A stretch of 64,000 nucleotides of DNA, taken from contig NZ_JBGJKZ010000003.1 of NCBI RefSeq assembly GCF_041359055.1, positions 1 through 64,000 of the forward strand, in the 5' to 3' direction. The translations under genes and the position numbers were made by a program. Under the pieces are notes generated by a model that did no database searches, had not been told where the DNA came from, and worked only from the letters and a program-made list of their open reading frames with translations. Position 1 is the stretch's first letter; every line of letters starts with the position of its first letter. Shown here piece by piece: positions 17,112 through 25,265 of the stretch. This stretch comes from Paenalcaligenes hominis_A (GTDB taxonomy: Bacteria > Pseudomonadota > Gammaproteobacteria > Burkholderiales > Burkholderiaceae_B).

Positions 17112-18716
17112 ATGAATAAAATAGCAAATAAGCAAATACCCACTGTACGCGACGCGATGTATCGTTTTTTGCGTGATAAAGGGGTTAAAACAATTTTTGG
17201 TAATCCGGGCTCGACTGAATTAGCCATGTTTCGGGATTTCCCCAATGATTTTCAGTACGTACTAGGGTTACAGGAGTCTGTTGTTGTTGGTATGGCTGAT
17301 GGTTACGCACAAGCTAGCCGTAACGCTGCCTTAGTTAATTTGCATTCGGCTGTAGGGATAGGACATGCAATGGGGAATATTTTTACGGCCTACCGTAACC
17401 AAACCCCTCTAATTATTACAGTAGGACAGCAAGCCCGTTCTATCTTACCTTACGATCCTTTTTTAGGCGCTTCGCATCCAGAGCAAATGCCGCAGCCTTA
17501 TGTGAAATGGGCTATTGAACCAGCACGTGGTGAAGATGTGCCCCATGCAATTGCTCGGGCTTATCACATTGCAATGCAAGCTCCACGTGGCCCCGTCATG
17601 GTATCTGTTCCGGCAGATGACTGGGATAAACCTTCGGAATGGATAGAGAATCGTGAGGTTAGCTATGATCGTGCTGTAGCGAAAAAAGATATTGAAGCTA
17701 TAGCTCAACAGCTAGATCAGGCGCAGCGCCCTTATTTCGTTGTGGGAGCAGGAGTCGATCGAGACTTAGCCGTTGATTTGGTAATTGAGTTAGCTGAGCG
17801 TCATCATGCCAAAGTATTTGTTGCTCCCATGAGTGCACGCTGCAGTTTTCCTGAAACACACCCACTGTTCGGGGGATTCCTTCCTGCTATGCGTGAGCGA
17901 ATTGTAGAAAAGCTAACGGGAGCAGATCTGATTTTGGTGCTTGGGGCACCAGCCTTTACCTATCATGTACATGGTGAAGGTCCTCATTTGCCTCCTCAGG
18001 CAGAACTCATTCAGGTTGTAGACAATCCGGATGTAGCAGCATGGACGCCCACAGGAAAAGCAGTGGTGGCAAGCCTACATTTGGCGTTAAAAGCATTGCT
18101 TGAGATTTCCATGCCTATTGCAAGACCTGCACCAACACCTAAGCCTGTGGTGCAAAGGGCAATTGCGTCACTACCCATGTCAGAGCATTATGCTCTGCAG
18201 TGTTTATCAGAAGCCCGTCCCTTGGATTCTATTGTAGTAGAAGAAGCCCCTGGTTCACGGTCTGCCATACATGACTATTTACCTATGCAAGGACAAGAGA
18301 GCTTTTATACCATGGCGAGTGGAGGGTTGGGTTATAGCATGCCAGCTTCTGTTGGGATCGCTTTGGCTCGTCAAAAGGCAGGGAAAACAGGACGTGTCAT
18401 TGCTTTAATAGGTGACGGATCTAGTATGTATTCCATTCAGGCTTTATGGACTGCACAACATTTAAATCTACCTATTAGCTTTGTTATCTTAAATAATCAG
18501 CGCTATGCTGCCTTACAAGATTTTGCTCCTGTATATGGATTTAAGCCAGGGGAGCATCCGGTTGGAACAGACCTACCACAGTTAGATTTTGTGCTTTTAG
18601 CAGAAGGCCAAGGTGTTAAGGCGCAACGTGTAGAAGAGCCTACTTTATTACCAGAGGCATTAAAAGAAACCTTAACAGAAACTGGACCGTGCTTATTAGA
18701 AATAATAATTAATTAA
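17112..18716 (+). CDS. mdlC: Benzoylformate (phenylglyoxylate) decarboxylase
   Basis: ThDP-dependent decarboxylase that would turn benzoylformate into benzaldehyde and CO2 in the mandelate pathway. The 534-residue protein keeps the key residues known from the Pseudomonas putida enzyme: S34 in FGNPGS (S26), E55 in LQES (E47, ThDP activation), H78 in NLHSA (H70) and H285 in TYH (H281). The ThDP/Mg motif GDGSSMYS...LNNQRY is near 435-470. This full set argues for MdlC over indolepyruvate or oxalyl-CoA relatives. ATG 17112 is chosen with AGGATTGGGA upstream, rather than the TTG at 17100. It is the first gene of a plus-strand operon with TRAP genes and an aldehyde dehydrogenase. Confidence 0.88.
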   Translation: MNKIANKQIPTVRDAMYRFLRDKGVKTIFGNPGSTELAMFRDFPNDFQYVLGLQESVVVGMADGYAQASRNAALVNLHSAVGIGHAMGNIFTAYRNQTPLIITVGQQARSILPYDPFLGASHPEQMPQPYVKWAIEPARGEDVPHAIARAYHIAMQAPRGPVMVSVPADDWDKPSEWIENREVSYDRAVAKKDIEAIAQQLDQAQRPYFVVGAGVDRDLAVDLVIELAERHHAKVFVAPMSARCSFPETHPLFGGFLPAMRERIVEKLTGADLILVLGAPAFTYHVHGEGPHLPPQAELIQVVDNPDVAAWTPTGKAVVASLHLALKALLEISMPIARPAPTPKPVVQRAIASLPMSEHYALQCLSEARPLDSIVVEEAPGSRSAIHDYLPMQGQESFYTMASGGLGYSMPASVGIALARQKAGKTGRVIALIGDGSSMYSIQALWTAQHLNLPISFVILNNQRYAALQDFAPVYGFKPGEHPVGTDLPQLDFVLLAEGQGVKAQRVEEPTLLPEALKETLTETGPCLLEIIIN

Positions 18717-18748
18717 CACATATTTAGTGATCTAAAAAGGAGACAGTG

Positions 18749-19309
18749 ATGAGCGAGGTTTTGGTTGAGTATACGGCTGATGCACGCATAGATAATTCAA
18801 GGTTAGGGCGCAGTTTATTACGAGTGAGTCAGCTATTAGCCATCATTGGAGGAGTGATTTTTCTACTATTAATTTTGATTACTGTAATCTCTATCATCGG
18901 ACGCAAGCTTTTTGCTTTACCTGTGCCTGGTGATATCGAAATAATGCAAATGGCTGCAGCCTCAGGTTGTGCTTGTTTTTTTGCTTATTGCCATATTACT
19001 TTTAATGACTTAAAGGTTGAGTTGCTAACAGTAATGTTAGGTAACCGCAGTAAAGCAGTACTAAATACGATGGCATCACTAGGTGTTGCAGTATTTGGTT
19101 TTTTCTTAACATGGCGCACATATGCTGCAGCAATAGCCACTCTGGAGTCAGGGGAAAGTTCAGCTATTTTGGCATGGCCCGTTGCATGGTTCCAATTTGC
19201 CATGATACCAGGGTTTTTTGTATTAACTTTGGTAGGAGTATACACCGCCTATTTGCATAGTCGTGCTGCGTGGCAGCCATTTTCTGCTCTTTCTCAAAAG
19301 GAAAAATAA
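18749..19309 (+). CDS. dctQ: TRAP transporter small permease (DctQ-type)
   Basis: Small membrane subunit of a tripartite ATP-independent periplasmic transporter. The 186 residues show four hydrophobic segments (about 32-55, 68-86, 108-125, 147-167), the standard DctQ topology, with a basic IIGRKLF turn after the first. The start is ATG 18749 with AAAAGGAGA just upstream; the overlapping GTG 18746 is less likely. The stop codon shares an A with the start of dctM (TAATG). The transporter is probably for the substrate of the flanking decarboxylase. Confidence 0.88.
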   Translation: MSEVLVEYTADARIDNSRLGRSLLRVSQLLAIIGGVIFLLLILITVISIIGRKLFALPVPGDIEIMQMAAASGCACFFAYCHITFNDLKVELLTVMLGNRSKAVLNTMASLGVAVFGFFLTWRTYAAAIATLESGESSAILAWPVAWFQFAMIPGFFVLTLVGVYTAYLHSRAAWQPFSALSQKEK

Positions 19310-20619
19310 TGATAACGGGTTTAATTATTTTTGCTTTTGTACTGCTTTTAATCGCATTACGTTTCCCTGTAGGAATAGCCATGTTTGCTGCTGGCTCTTT
19401 AGGGTACATGTATTTAATGGATTGGAATATAGCTTTGTGGTTGAACTTGTTAAAGTCAATTCCTTATGCACGGCTATCAAATTATGATTTAGTTGTTATT
19501 CCTATGTTTTTATTGATGGGACAGTTTGCGATACACGGTGGTCTTAGCCAAAGTTTGTTTAATAGCGTAAGTGCTTTTATTGGTCATCGTCGGGGAGGAT
19601 TAGCTTTAGCGTCTATAGGAGCTTGTGCTGGATTTGGTGCTATTTGTGGTTCCTCTGTGGCTACTGCTGCCACAATGAGTCAGGTAGCTCTTCCCGAGCT
19701 AAAACGCCATAATTATTCAGACTCATTAGCTACGGGCGCTTTGGCTGCGGGAGGTACATTAGGAATTTTAATTCCTCCTTCTGTTCCTCTTATTATCTAC
19801 GGCATCTTGACACAAGAATCTATAGGCAAGTTATTTATAGCTAGCGTTCTGCCTGGGGTGATTGCCATAAGTGGTTATTTGCTTGTTATTTTATTTATGG
19901 TGTATAGAGACCCTAGTGCTGGTCCAGCAGGTGTTAGACAATCTTGGGCAGTACGCTGGGTACGTTTGCTAGAAATTAGCCCGGTAATTTTTGTTTTCTT
20001 AGTTATCATTTTTGGAATATATGGTGGATGGGCAACACCAACTGAGGCTGCTGCGATAGGAGCAGCAGCATGTGGCTTTCTTGCTTGGGCAAAAGGTCGC
20101 CTAACTTGGCAGGGCTTAATTCAATGCTTGCTCGGCACGGCACAAAGCTCGGCTATGGTTTTGTTGATACTGCTAGGCGCTGATTTTTTAAATAGTGCTT
20201 TAGCTTTGTCACGAATGCCAGTTGAATTAGCAGACTGGGTGCTGACTTTAGAGATGAGCCCCCTTTTAGTTTTAGCAGCCATATTAATAATTTATATCAT
20301 TTTGGGCTGTGTGATGGATTCACTAGCAATGATTCTGCTAACTATTCCTATTTTTTATCCTATTGTGATGGGGATTGACTTATTTGGGTTATCAATTCCA
20401 GAGAAGTCTATTTGGTTTGGGGTGTTGTCATTGATGGTAATCGAAATAGGTTTGATCACGCCGCCAGTTGGTATGAACGTTTTTATTGTTAATAAGATGG
20501 CGAAAGAGGTGTCATTAATAGAGTCATATAAAGGAGTTATGCCCTTTTTATTATCAGATTTACTACGAATTATTTTATTGGCCTCTGTGCCAGCCATAAC
20601 GCTTTATCTATTAAACCTA
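19309..20619 (+). CDS. dctM: TRAP transporter large permease (DctM-type)
   Basis: Main transport subunit, about 437 residues and 12 predicted membrane segments. Family landmarks are LRFPVGIAMFAAG at the start, YDLVVIPMFLLMGQFA, the GACAGFGAICGSSVATAATM core loop, and LIPPSVPLIIYGILTQESIGKLFIAS. It uses the sodium gradient to take up organic acids delivered by DctP. Translation starts at the ATG in TAATG and overlaps the dctQ stop by one base, so the two are coupled. The final stop codon is at 20620-20622. The ORF can be read from a GTG at 19270, but that would run inside dctQ. Confidence 0.92.
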
Positions 20620-20631
20620 TAGGGGGAGACA

Positions 20632-21669
20632 ATGAAAAAAAGTACAAAGGCAATCGTTTTAGCCAGTTTGTTTGCTATCAGTGGCACAGCTTTTGCAAAT
20701 AAGCCAATCACTTTACGTGTTCATCACTTTCTAGCCTCACATTCAAATGCACAGGAAAATATCATTGAGCCATGGTGTAAAAAGGTACAAGAAGAGTCAA
20801 AAAATCGTCTTCAGTGTCAAATTTACCCCGCCGCTCAGCTAGGAGGAACGCCAGCACAGTTTTTTGACCAAGCCAAGGATGGAATTGTTGATCTTGTGTG
20901 GACAATACCTACCTATGCTTCAGGTCGCTTTACTAAAACAGAGGTATTTGAGTTGCCTTGGTTAACTCAAGACGCTGAATCGGGAAGCAAAGCCTTTTGG
21001 GAGTACATTAATGAGTATGCTGATGAGGAGTATAAAGGGGTGAAACCCATTTTTGTGCATGTTCATGATGGCACGCTTTTGCATTTGAAAGGTAAGGAAG
21101 CTCATACTATGGAGGACTTAAAGGGCTTGAAAATAAGAGTGCCGACACGTATTAACTCGCGAGTTATTGAGTTGCTAGGCGCAACTCCTGTGCAAATGCC
21201 TCAGCCTCAAGTGCCAGAGTCTTTAGCAAAAGGGGTAATTGATGGGGCAACCTCGCCATGGGAAGGAACGTTAGCGATTAAGTTAAATGAAGTAGCAAAA
21301 TGGCATTTAGATGTACCAGAGGGGAAAGGACGGTTATCCAACACTACATTTTTATTTGGCATGAACCCAAAAAAGTATGAGGGTTTACCTGATGATTTGA
21401 AAGCGGTTATTGATGCAAATAGTGGACTGGAAGTATCTGGATGGGCAGGGCGAGTAGGCTTTGATGAGCAGCGTGAACGTTTTATGGATGATGCCCGTCA
21501 ATACGACGGACAATTTGTCACTATCACTTCGGAAGAGTATGACCGCTGGGTTAAGAAAACAGCACCTATTGTGGATGAGTGGATTACAGAGGTAAATGCC
21601 AAGGGGGGTGATGGCGAAGCCTTATATAAGAAAGTGGTGGAGCTCACCACAAAATACCAGACGCAATAA
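20632..21669 (+). CDS. dctP: TRAP transporter periplasmic binding protein (DctP-type)
   Basis: Periplasmic receptor of the TRAP system, 345 residues. A Sec signal peptide (1-22) ends in GTAFA before NKPITLRVHHF. The mature part follows the DctP fold, with the substrate-organising region GLKIRVPTRINSRVIELLGATPVQMPQPQ where the conserved arginine that pairs with a carboxylate sits. GGGGGAGA precedes the ATG by 4 bases, a strong SD. Located between dctM and the aldehyde dehydrogenase. The ligand cannot be read directly; mandelate or phenylglyoxylate is inferred from the neighbours. Confidence 0.9.
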   Translation: MKKSTKAIVLASLFAISGTAFANKPITLRVHHFLASHSNAQENIIEPWCKKVQEESKNRLQCQIYPAAQLGGTPAQFFDQAKDGIVDLVWTIPTYASGRFTKTEVFELPWLTQDAESGSKAFWEYINEYADEEYKGVKPIFVHVHDGTLLHLKGKEAHTMEDLKGLKIRVPTRINSRVIELLGATPVQMPQPQVPESLAKGVIDGATSPWEGTLAIKLNEVAKWHLDVPEGKGRLSNTTFLFGMNPKKYEGLPDDLKAVIDANSGLEVSGWAGRVGFDEQRERFMDDARQYDGQFVTITSEEYDRWVKKTAPIVDEWITEVNAKGGDGEALYKKVVELTTKYQTQ

Positions 21670-21697
21670 ATAACTAAAGCATAAATAAACAATGCCA

Positions 21698-21729
21698 TCA
21701 CACTGTTTTACTAATGTAAGGCAGTGTGA
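21698..21729 (+). other. Intercistronic hairpin
   Basis: TCACACTG (21698-21705) and CAGTGTGA (21722-21729) form a perfect 8-bp stem in the 78-bp gap between dctP and the aldehyde dehydrogenase gene. No T tract follows, so it is more likely an mRNA-stabilising or processing stem than a full terminator. Confidence 0.45.
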
Positions 21730-21747
21730 GAACCGGCGAAATTAGTA

Positions 21748-23226
21748 ATGGCTTTTAATTGGAATAGATTTATGGTCGAGACAACGTTATTAATTAATGG
21801 GGAAAGTCGTCCCGCTTCAAATGGGGCGTATTTTGAGCGATTAAGTCCTTTGAACGAGCAAGTTGCATCTAAAAATGCAGCAGCTACTATAGAAGACGTT
21901 AGCGCTGCAGTGGAGGCTGCTGCTGCGGCCTTTCCTTCTTGGTCTGCTTTAGGACCAACTACTCGGCGTACTTATTTGTTAAAAGCAGCTGATATTATGG
22001 ACAGCTATAAAGATGAGTTTATGCGTTTAGGGGTAGCTGAAGCAGGAGGTACGCCAGGTTGGTATGGTTTTAATGCCATGTTGGCTGCAAATATGTTGCG
22101 TGAGGCAGCAAGTATGACAACTTTGGTTCAAGGGCAAATAATACCTTCTGATGTACCTGGTAATTTAGCTTTGGGAGTACGTCAGGCGTGTGGAGTCGTT
22201 GTGGGTATTGCGCCGTGGAATGCGCCTTTAATTTTAGGTACACGAGCAGTTTGTATGCCCTTAGCATGTGGCAATACGGTTATTTTAAAAGCCTCAGAGC
22301 TAACACCTGCTATGCACCGTTTAATAGGAACTGTATTTGTTGAGGCGGGATTTCCTCCAGGAGTTGTGAATGTTATTACTAATGCTCCTGAGGATGCGCC
22401 GGTGGTTGTAGAGAGTCTGATTGCCCACCCATTAGTCAAGCGGGTGAACTTTACTGGTTCTACTCAAGTTGGACGCATTATCGGTACCTTAGCAGCTCAA
22501 CACTTTACTCCAGCTATTCTAGAGTTAGGAGGTAAAAATCCTATGCTGGTTTTTGAGGATGCTGATTTAAATCAAGCAGTGCAGGCTGCTGCTTTCGGCG
22601 CTTTTTTTAACCAAGGGCAAATTTGTATGTCGACAGACCGTTTGATTGTGCATGAGTCTGTTGCAGATGAGTTTTTGTCGCGACTGACTACCAAGTTGAA
22701 AGAGCTTGAGACTGGTCTACCCAATGTATCTCAGGCGGCTTTAGGAGCGATGGTGAGTGAGGCTGCTGCTCAGCGGATTGAGGAGTTAGTAGAAGACGCT
22801 TTAAATCAAGGGGCTAAGCAACTAACAGGGCCTACACAGCGTCAAGGTGTGTTGGTTGAGCCTATTTTGCTAGATGCTGTAACGCCGGATATGCGTCTTT
22901 ATAAAGAAGAGGCTTTTGGTCCAGTAGTGACTGTACTGCGTTTTAATGACCAAGCTGAAGCTATTCGACTCGCTAATGATAGTGAATATGGACTAAGCGC
23001 TTCTATTTTTAGTGGCGATATCTCACGTGCTATGCATGTAGCTCAGCAGATCGAGTCTGGAATTTGTCACATCAATTCATCTACTGTACATGATGAGGCT
23101 CAAATGCCATTTGGTGGTGTTAAAGCTAGCGGCTATGGCCGGTTTGGCAGTCAGTCAGCAATAGAGGCCTTTACAGATTTACGTTGGATGACGATCCAGA
23201 CTACACCTCGTCAATACCCAATTTGA
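21748..23226 (+). CDS. NAD(P)-dependent aromatic aldehyde dehydrogenase
   Basis: Aldehyde dehydrogenase superfamily protein, 492 residues. The catalytic general base is E259 in LELGGKN and the nucleophile is C293 in NQGQICMST; the cofactor motif FTGSTQVG lies upstream. Sequence style (LLINGESRPASNGAYFERLSP; AAAAFPSWSALGPTTRR) is that of the salicylaldehyde/benzaldehyde/vanillin dehydrogenase branch. It would oxidise the benzaldehyde produced by the decarboxylase to benzoate. A second in-frame ATG at 21772, 24 bases downstream, gives a more typical N-terminus; neither has a strong SD. It is the last gene of the island. Confidence 0.88.
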   Translation: MAFNWNRFMVETTLLINGESRPASNGAYFERLSPLNEQVASKNAAATIEDVSAAVEAAAAAFPSWSALGPTTRRTYLLKAADIMDSYKDEFMRLGVAEAGGTPGWYGFNAMLAANMLREAASMTTLVQGQIIPSDVPGNLALGVRQACGVVVGIAPWNAPLILGTRAVCMPLACGNTVILKASELTPAMHRLIGTVFVEAGFPPGVVNVITNAPEDAPVVVESLIAHPLVKRVNFTGSTQVGRIIGTLAAQHFTPAILELGGKNPMLVFEDADLNQAVQAAAFGAFFNQGQICMSTDRLIVHESVADEFLSRLTTKLKELETGLPNVSQAALGAMVSEAAAQRIEELVEDALNQGAKQLTGPTQRQGVLVEPILLDAVTPDMRLYKEEAFGPVVTVLRFNDQAEAIRLANDSEYGLSASIFSGDISRAMHVAQQIESGICHINSSTVHDEAQMPFGGVKASGYGRFGSQSAIEAFTDLRWMTIQTTPRQYPI

Positions 23227-23240
23227 AAACATTAAATTAA

Positions 23241-23270
23241 AAAAATCGGCTCGTAATTGAGCCGATTTTT
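23241..23270. terminator. Bidirectional intrinsic terminator
   Basis: Stem TCGGCTC (23246-23252) with GAGCCGA (23259-23265), extended by A5 and T5 on the flanks. It separates the catabolic island from the converging min operon and overlaps the minE stop. Confidence 0.85.
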
Positions 23271-23536
23271 TATGGTTTTTCTGCATTTGGTAGCTCAATT
23301 TTTACCTCGAGAACCTCGAGGGCGTCTTGGCGATCTACGTTTACTTGGATGTCGTTAGGCTGAATTTGCACATAACGAGATATGACCTCGATAAGCTCTT
23401 TCTGCAAACGAGGTAGGTAGTCGGGGCTGACTCCGTCTATGCCACGTTCATTAATTAAAATGAGTTGCAAACGGTCTTTAGCTACACTTGCTGTTTGGTT
23501 TTTTTTGTTGCCGAGGAAAAAAGACAGCAAAGACAT
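23270..23536 (-). CDS. minE: Cell division topological specificity factor MinE
   Basis: 88 residues, the family size. MinE stimulates the MinD ATPase and drives pole-to-pole oscillation so that the Z ring forms at mid-cell. The N-terminal membrane-targeting and MinD-contact region (MSLLSFFLGNKKNQTASVAKDRLQLILINERG) is recognisable, followed by the dimerisation domain with YLPRLQKELIEVISRYV. It follows minD after 1 bp. Confidence 0.95.
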   Translation of the reverse strand: MSLLSFFLGNKKNQTASVAKDRLQLILINERGIDGVSPDYLPRLQKELIEVISRYVQIQPNDIQVNVDRQDALEVLEVKIELPNAEKP

Positions 23537-23537
23537 A

Positions 23538-24353
23538 TTACTTACCCCCGAAGAGGCGCTTTAAAAAGCCAGGTTTTTCGTAATCTACAAAACGCAGTGG
23601 ACGTTCTTCACCTAAATAGCGAGCGACCACGTCTTCGTAGGCTTGTGCGGCAGGGGTGTTGTTAAGGTGAATCACGGGCGTGCCTTGGTTTGAGGCGTGC
23701 AGTACGTCTTCGGACTCGGGGACTACACCGATGAGCTTGATGCGTAAAATGTCTTCGATGTCTTGAAGAGAAAGCATTTCGCCGTCGGCTACGCGTTTAG
23801 CACTGTAACGACTGATAAGAAGATATTCATTAATTGGAGTATCTGCATTTTCAGCGCGTTGTGATTTAGCAGAAAGAATGCCTAGAATACGATCGGAGTC
23901 ACGTACTGAGGATACCTCGGGGTTGGTGACTACGATAGCATCGTCAGCAAAATAGGCAGCCATTAATGCACCTGTTTCAATGCCTGCAGGAGAATCACAA
24001 ACAATATACTCGAACTCCATTTCCTTTAAGTCGTTTAAGACCTTTTGCACACCGTCTTTGGTTAGTGCGTCTTTATCACGAGTTTGGGAGGCAGGAAGAA
24101 TAAATAAATTGTCTAGTTTTTTGTCGCGGATTAGGGCTTGATTAAGGCTAGCTTCGTCTTGAATGACATTTACGAAGTCGTATACAACACGTCGTTCGCA
24201 GCCCATGATCAAGTCAAGATTACGTAGGCCCACGTCAAAGTCGATGACTACAGTTTTATGGCCGCGTAGGGCTAAGCCAGAAGCAAAACTTGCACTTGTT
24301 GTGGTTTTACCCACCCCACCTTTGCCTGAAGTCACCACAATTATTCGAGCCAT
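23538..24353 (-). CDS. minD: Septum site-determining ATPase MinD
   Basis: 271 residues. Deviant Walker A GKGGVGKTT at 10-18, then DFDVGLRNLDLIMG and the SPAGIETG switch region. The C-terminal amphipathic helix (GFLKRLFGGK) anchors the ATP-bound form to the membrane. It recruits MinC to the membrane and is displaced by MinE. It forms the core of minC-minD-minE. A 152-bp gap separates it from minC, longer than usual, and may contain an extra promoter. Confidence 0.97.
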   Translation of the reverse strand: MARIIVVTSGKGGVGKTTTSASFASGLALRGHKTVVIDFDVGLRNLDLIMGCERRVVYDFVNVIQDEASLNQALIRDKKLDNLFILPASQTRDKDALTKDGVQKVLNDLKEMEFEYIVCDSPAGIETGALMAAYFADDAIVVTNPEVSSVRDSDRILGILSAKSQRAENADTPINEYLLISRYSAKRVADGEMLSLQDIEDILRIKLIGVVPESEDVLHASNQGTPVIHLNNTPAAQAYEDVVARYLGEERPLRFVDYEKPGFLKRLFGGK

Positions 24354-24505
24354 GATAGTGTAGATCCTGTAGAGTGTAGGGACATGTGCTTATAGAGATA
24401 AAAATAAAATAAAGGGCAGAAGAAGAGCTTCTACTTTTGAGCATTAGGCGATAGTTTATTAGACTCGCACGAAGAGAAGCGCGGCGCAAGCAAAATTAAC
24501 ATCTC

Positions 24506-25216
24506 TTAACCTAATGGCTCAAATTTTAAGGATTCTCCCTCTAGTTGTATCATAACGCTTTGTTTATGGTGTGGGTTAGATTCAGGGTTTTCGATGACAC
24601 TGTATACCCCTGCAATAGCGATTAATTCAGGGTCATATTCGGTAGCAGCGATAAAAGCAGTGGTGTTGCCTTGTGCACCTGCAATGGCTTTGCCACGCAA
24701 GGGGCCATATACATACACATTGCCAGTTGCAATCACCTCGGCCCCTTGGCCTACCATGCCAATAACGATTACATCGCCATCAGGAGCGTAAACGCGCTGC
24801 CCAGAGCGTAAGGTCTTACGTAAAATTATGGGGGCAGCGGGCAGAGACAACGTCGGGGTAGGGTCGGCAGAGGGTTCGATAGTGGCAGCACGTGTTGCTG
24901 CGAGCTCTACGGCAGTTAGTCCGGCTGAGGCAGCCTCTAGTTCTTGGTCTGGATGACCACACACCCCAATAGGGTGGAGTTGGTGTTGACGCAGGGCCTG
25001 GATCAAGGCAGGCCAATCAATTGGCTCGGTAACAGCGCTGCTGTCAATGACCACCGGTTCATCTTGAAAAAAAGCGCCGGCTTCTTGCATACGCCAGTCT
25101 AGGGCCTCGAGCAGTTCGGCGGTGTCTGAGCTATGCAAAACCAGTCGAACTGTGTGCAATGTCGCGCTTTTTATATCTAAAGCCTGTGGGCCTTTACGAG
25201 TAGTAGGTGCGTTCAC
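24506..25216 (-). CDS. minC: Septum site-determining inhibitor MinC
   Basis: 236 residues. The N-terminal FtsZ-antagonist domain (about 12-105) is followed by a proline- and threonine-rich linker and the C-terminal beta-helix dimerisation domain (about 130-236) with LRSGQRVYAPDGDVIVIG and GAEVIATGNVYVYGPLRGKAIAG, which bind MinD. It is the first gene of the min operon on the minus strand. A 49-bp gap containing the glnS terminator lies upstream. Confidence 0.94.
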   Translation of the reverse strand: MNAPTTRKGPQALDIKSATLHTVRLVLHSSDTAELLEALDWRMQEAGAFFQDEPVVIDSSAVTEPIDWPALIQALRQHQLHPIGVCGHPDQELEAASAGLTAVELAATRAATIEPSADPTPTLSLPAAPIILRKTLRSGQRVYAPDGDVIVIGMVGQGAEVIATGNVYVYGPLRGKAIAGAQGNTTAFIAATEYDPELIAIAGVYSVIENPESNPHHKQSVMIQLEGESLKFEPLG

Positions 25217-25230
25217 TTAGTAACCGTTTC

Positions 25231-25253
25231 AAAGAAAGGGGGCCGAGCCCCCT
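25231..25253 (-). terminator. Intrinsic terminator after glnS
   Basis: AGGGGGC (25237-25243) and GCCCCCT (25247-25253) form a GC-rich 7-bp stem with a 3-base loop, followed on the minus strand by TTCTTTG. It sits between glnS and minC. Confidence 0.75.
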
Positions 25254-25265
25254 AAGATTGATCAT

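Noticed and set aside
24354..24505. Small gene or RNA in the minD-minC gap
   Set aside because: No frame with an SD and no stable symmetrical structure was found.
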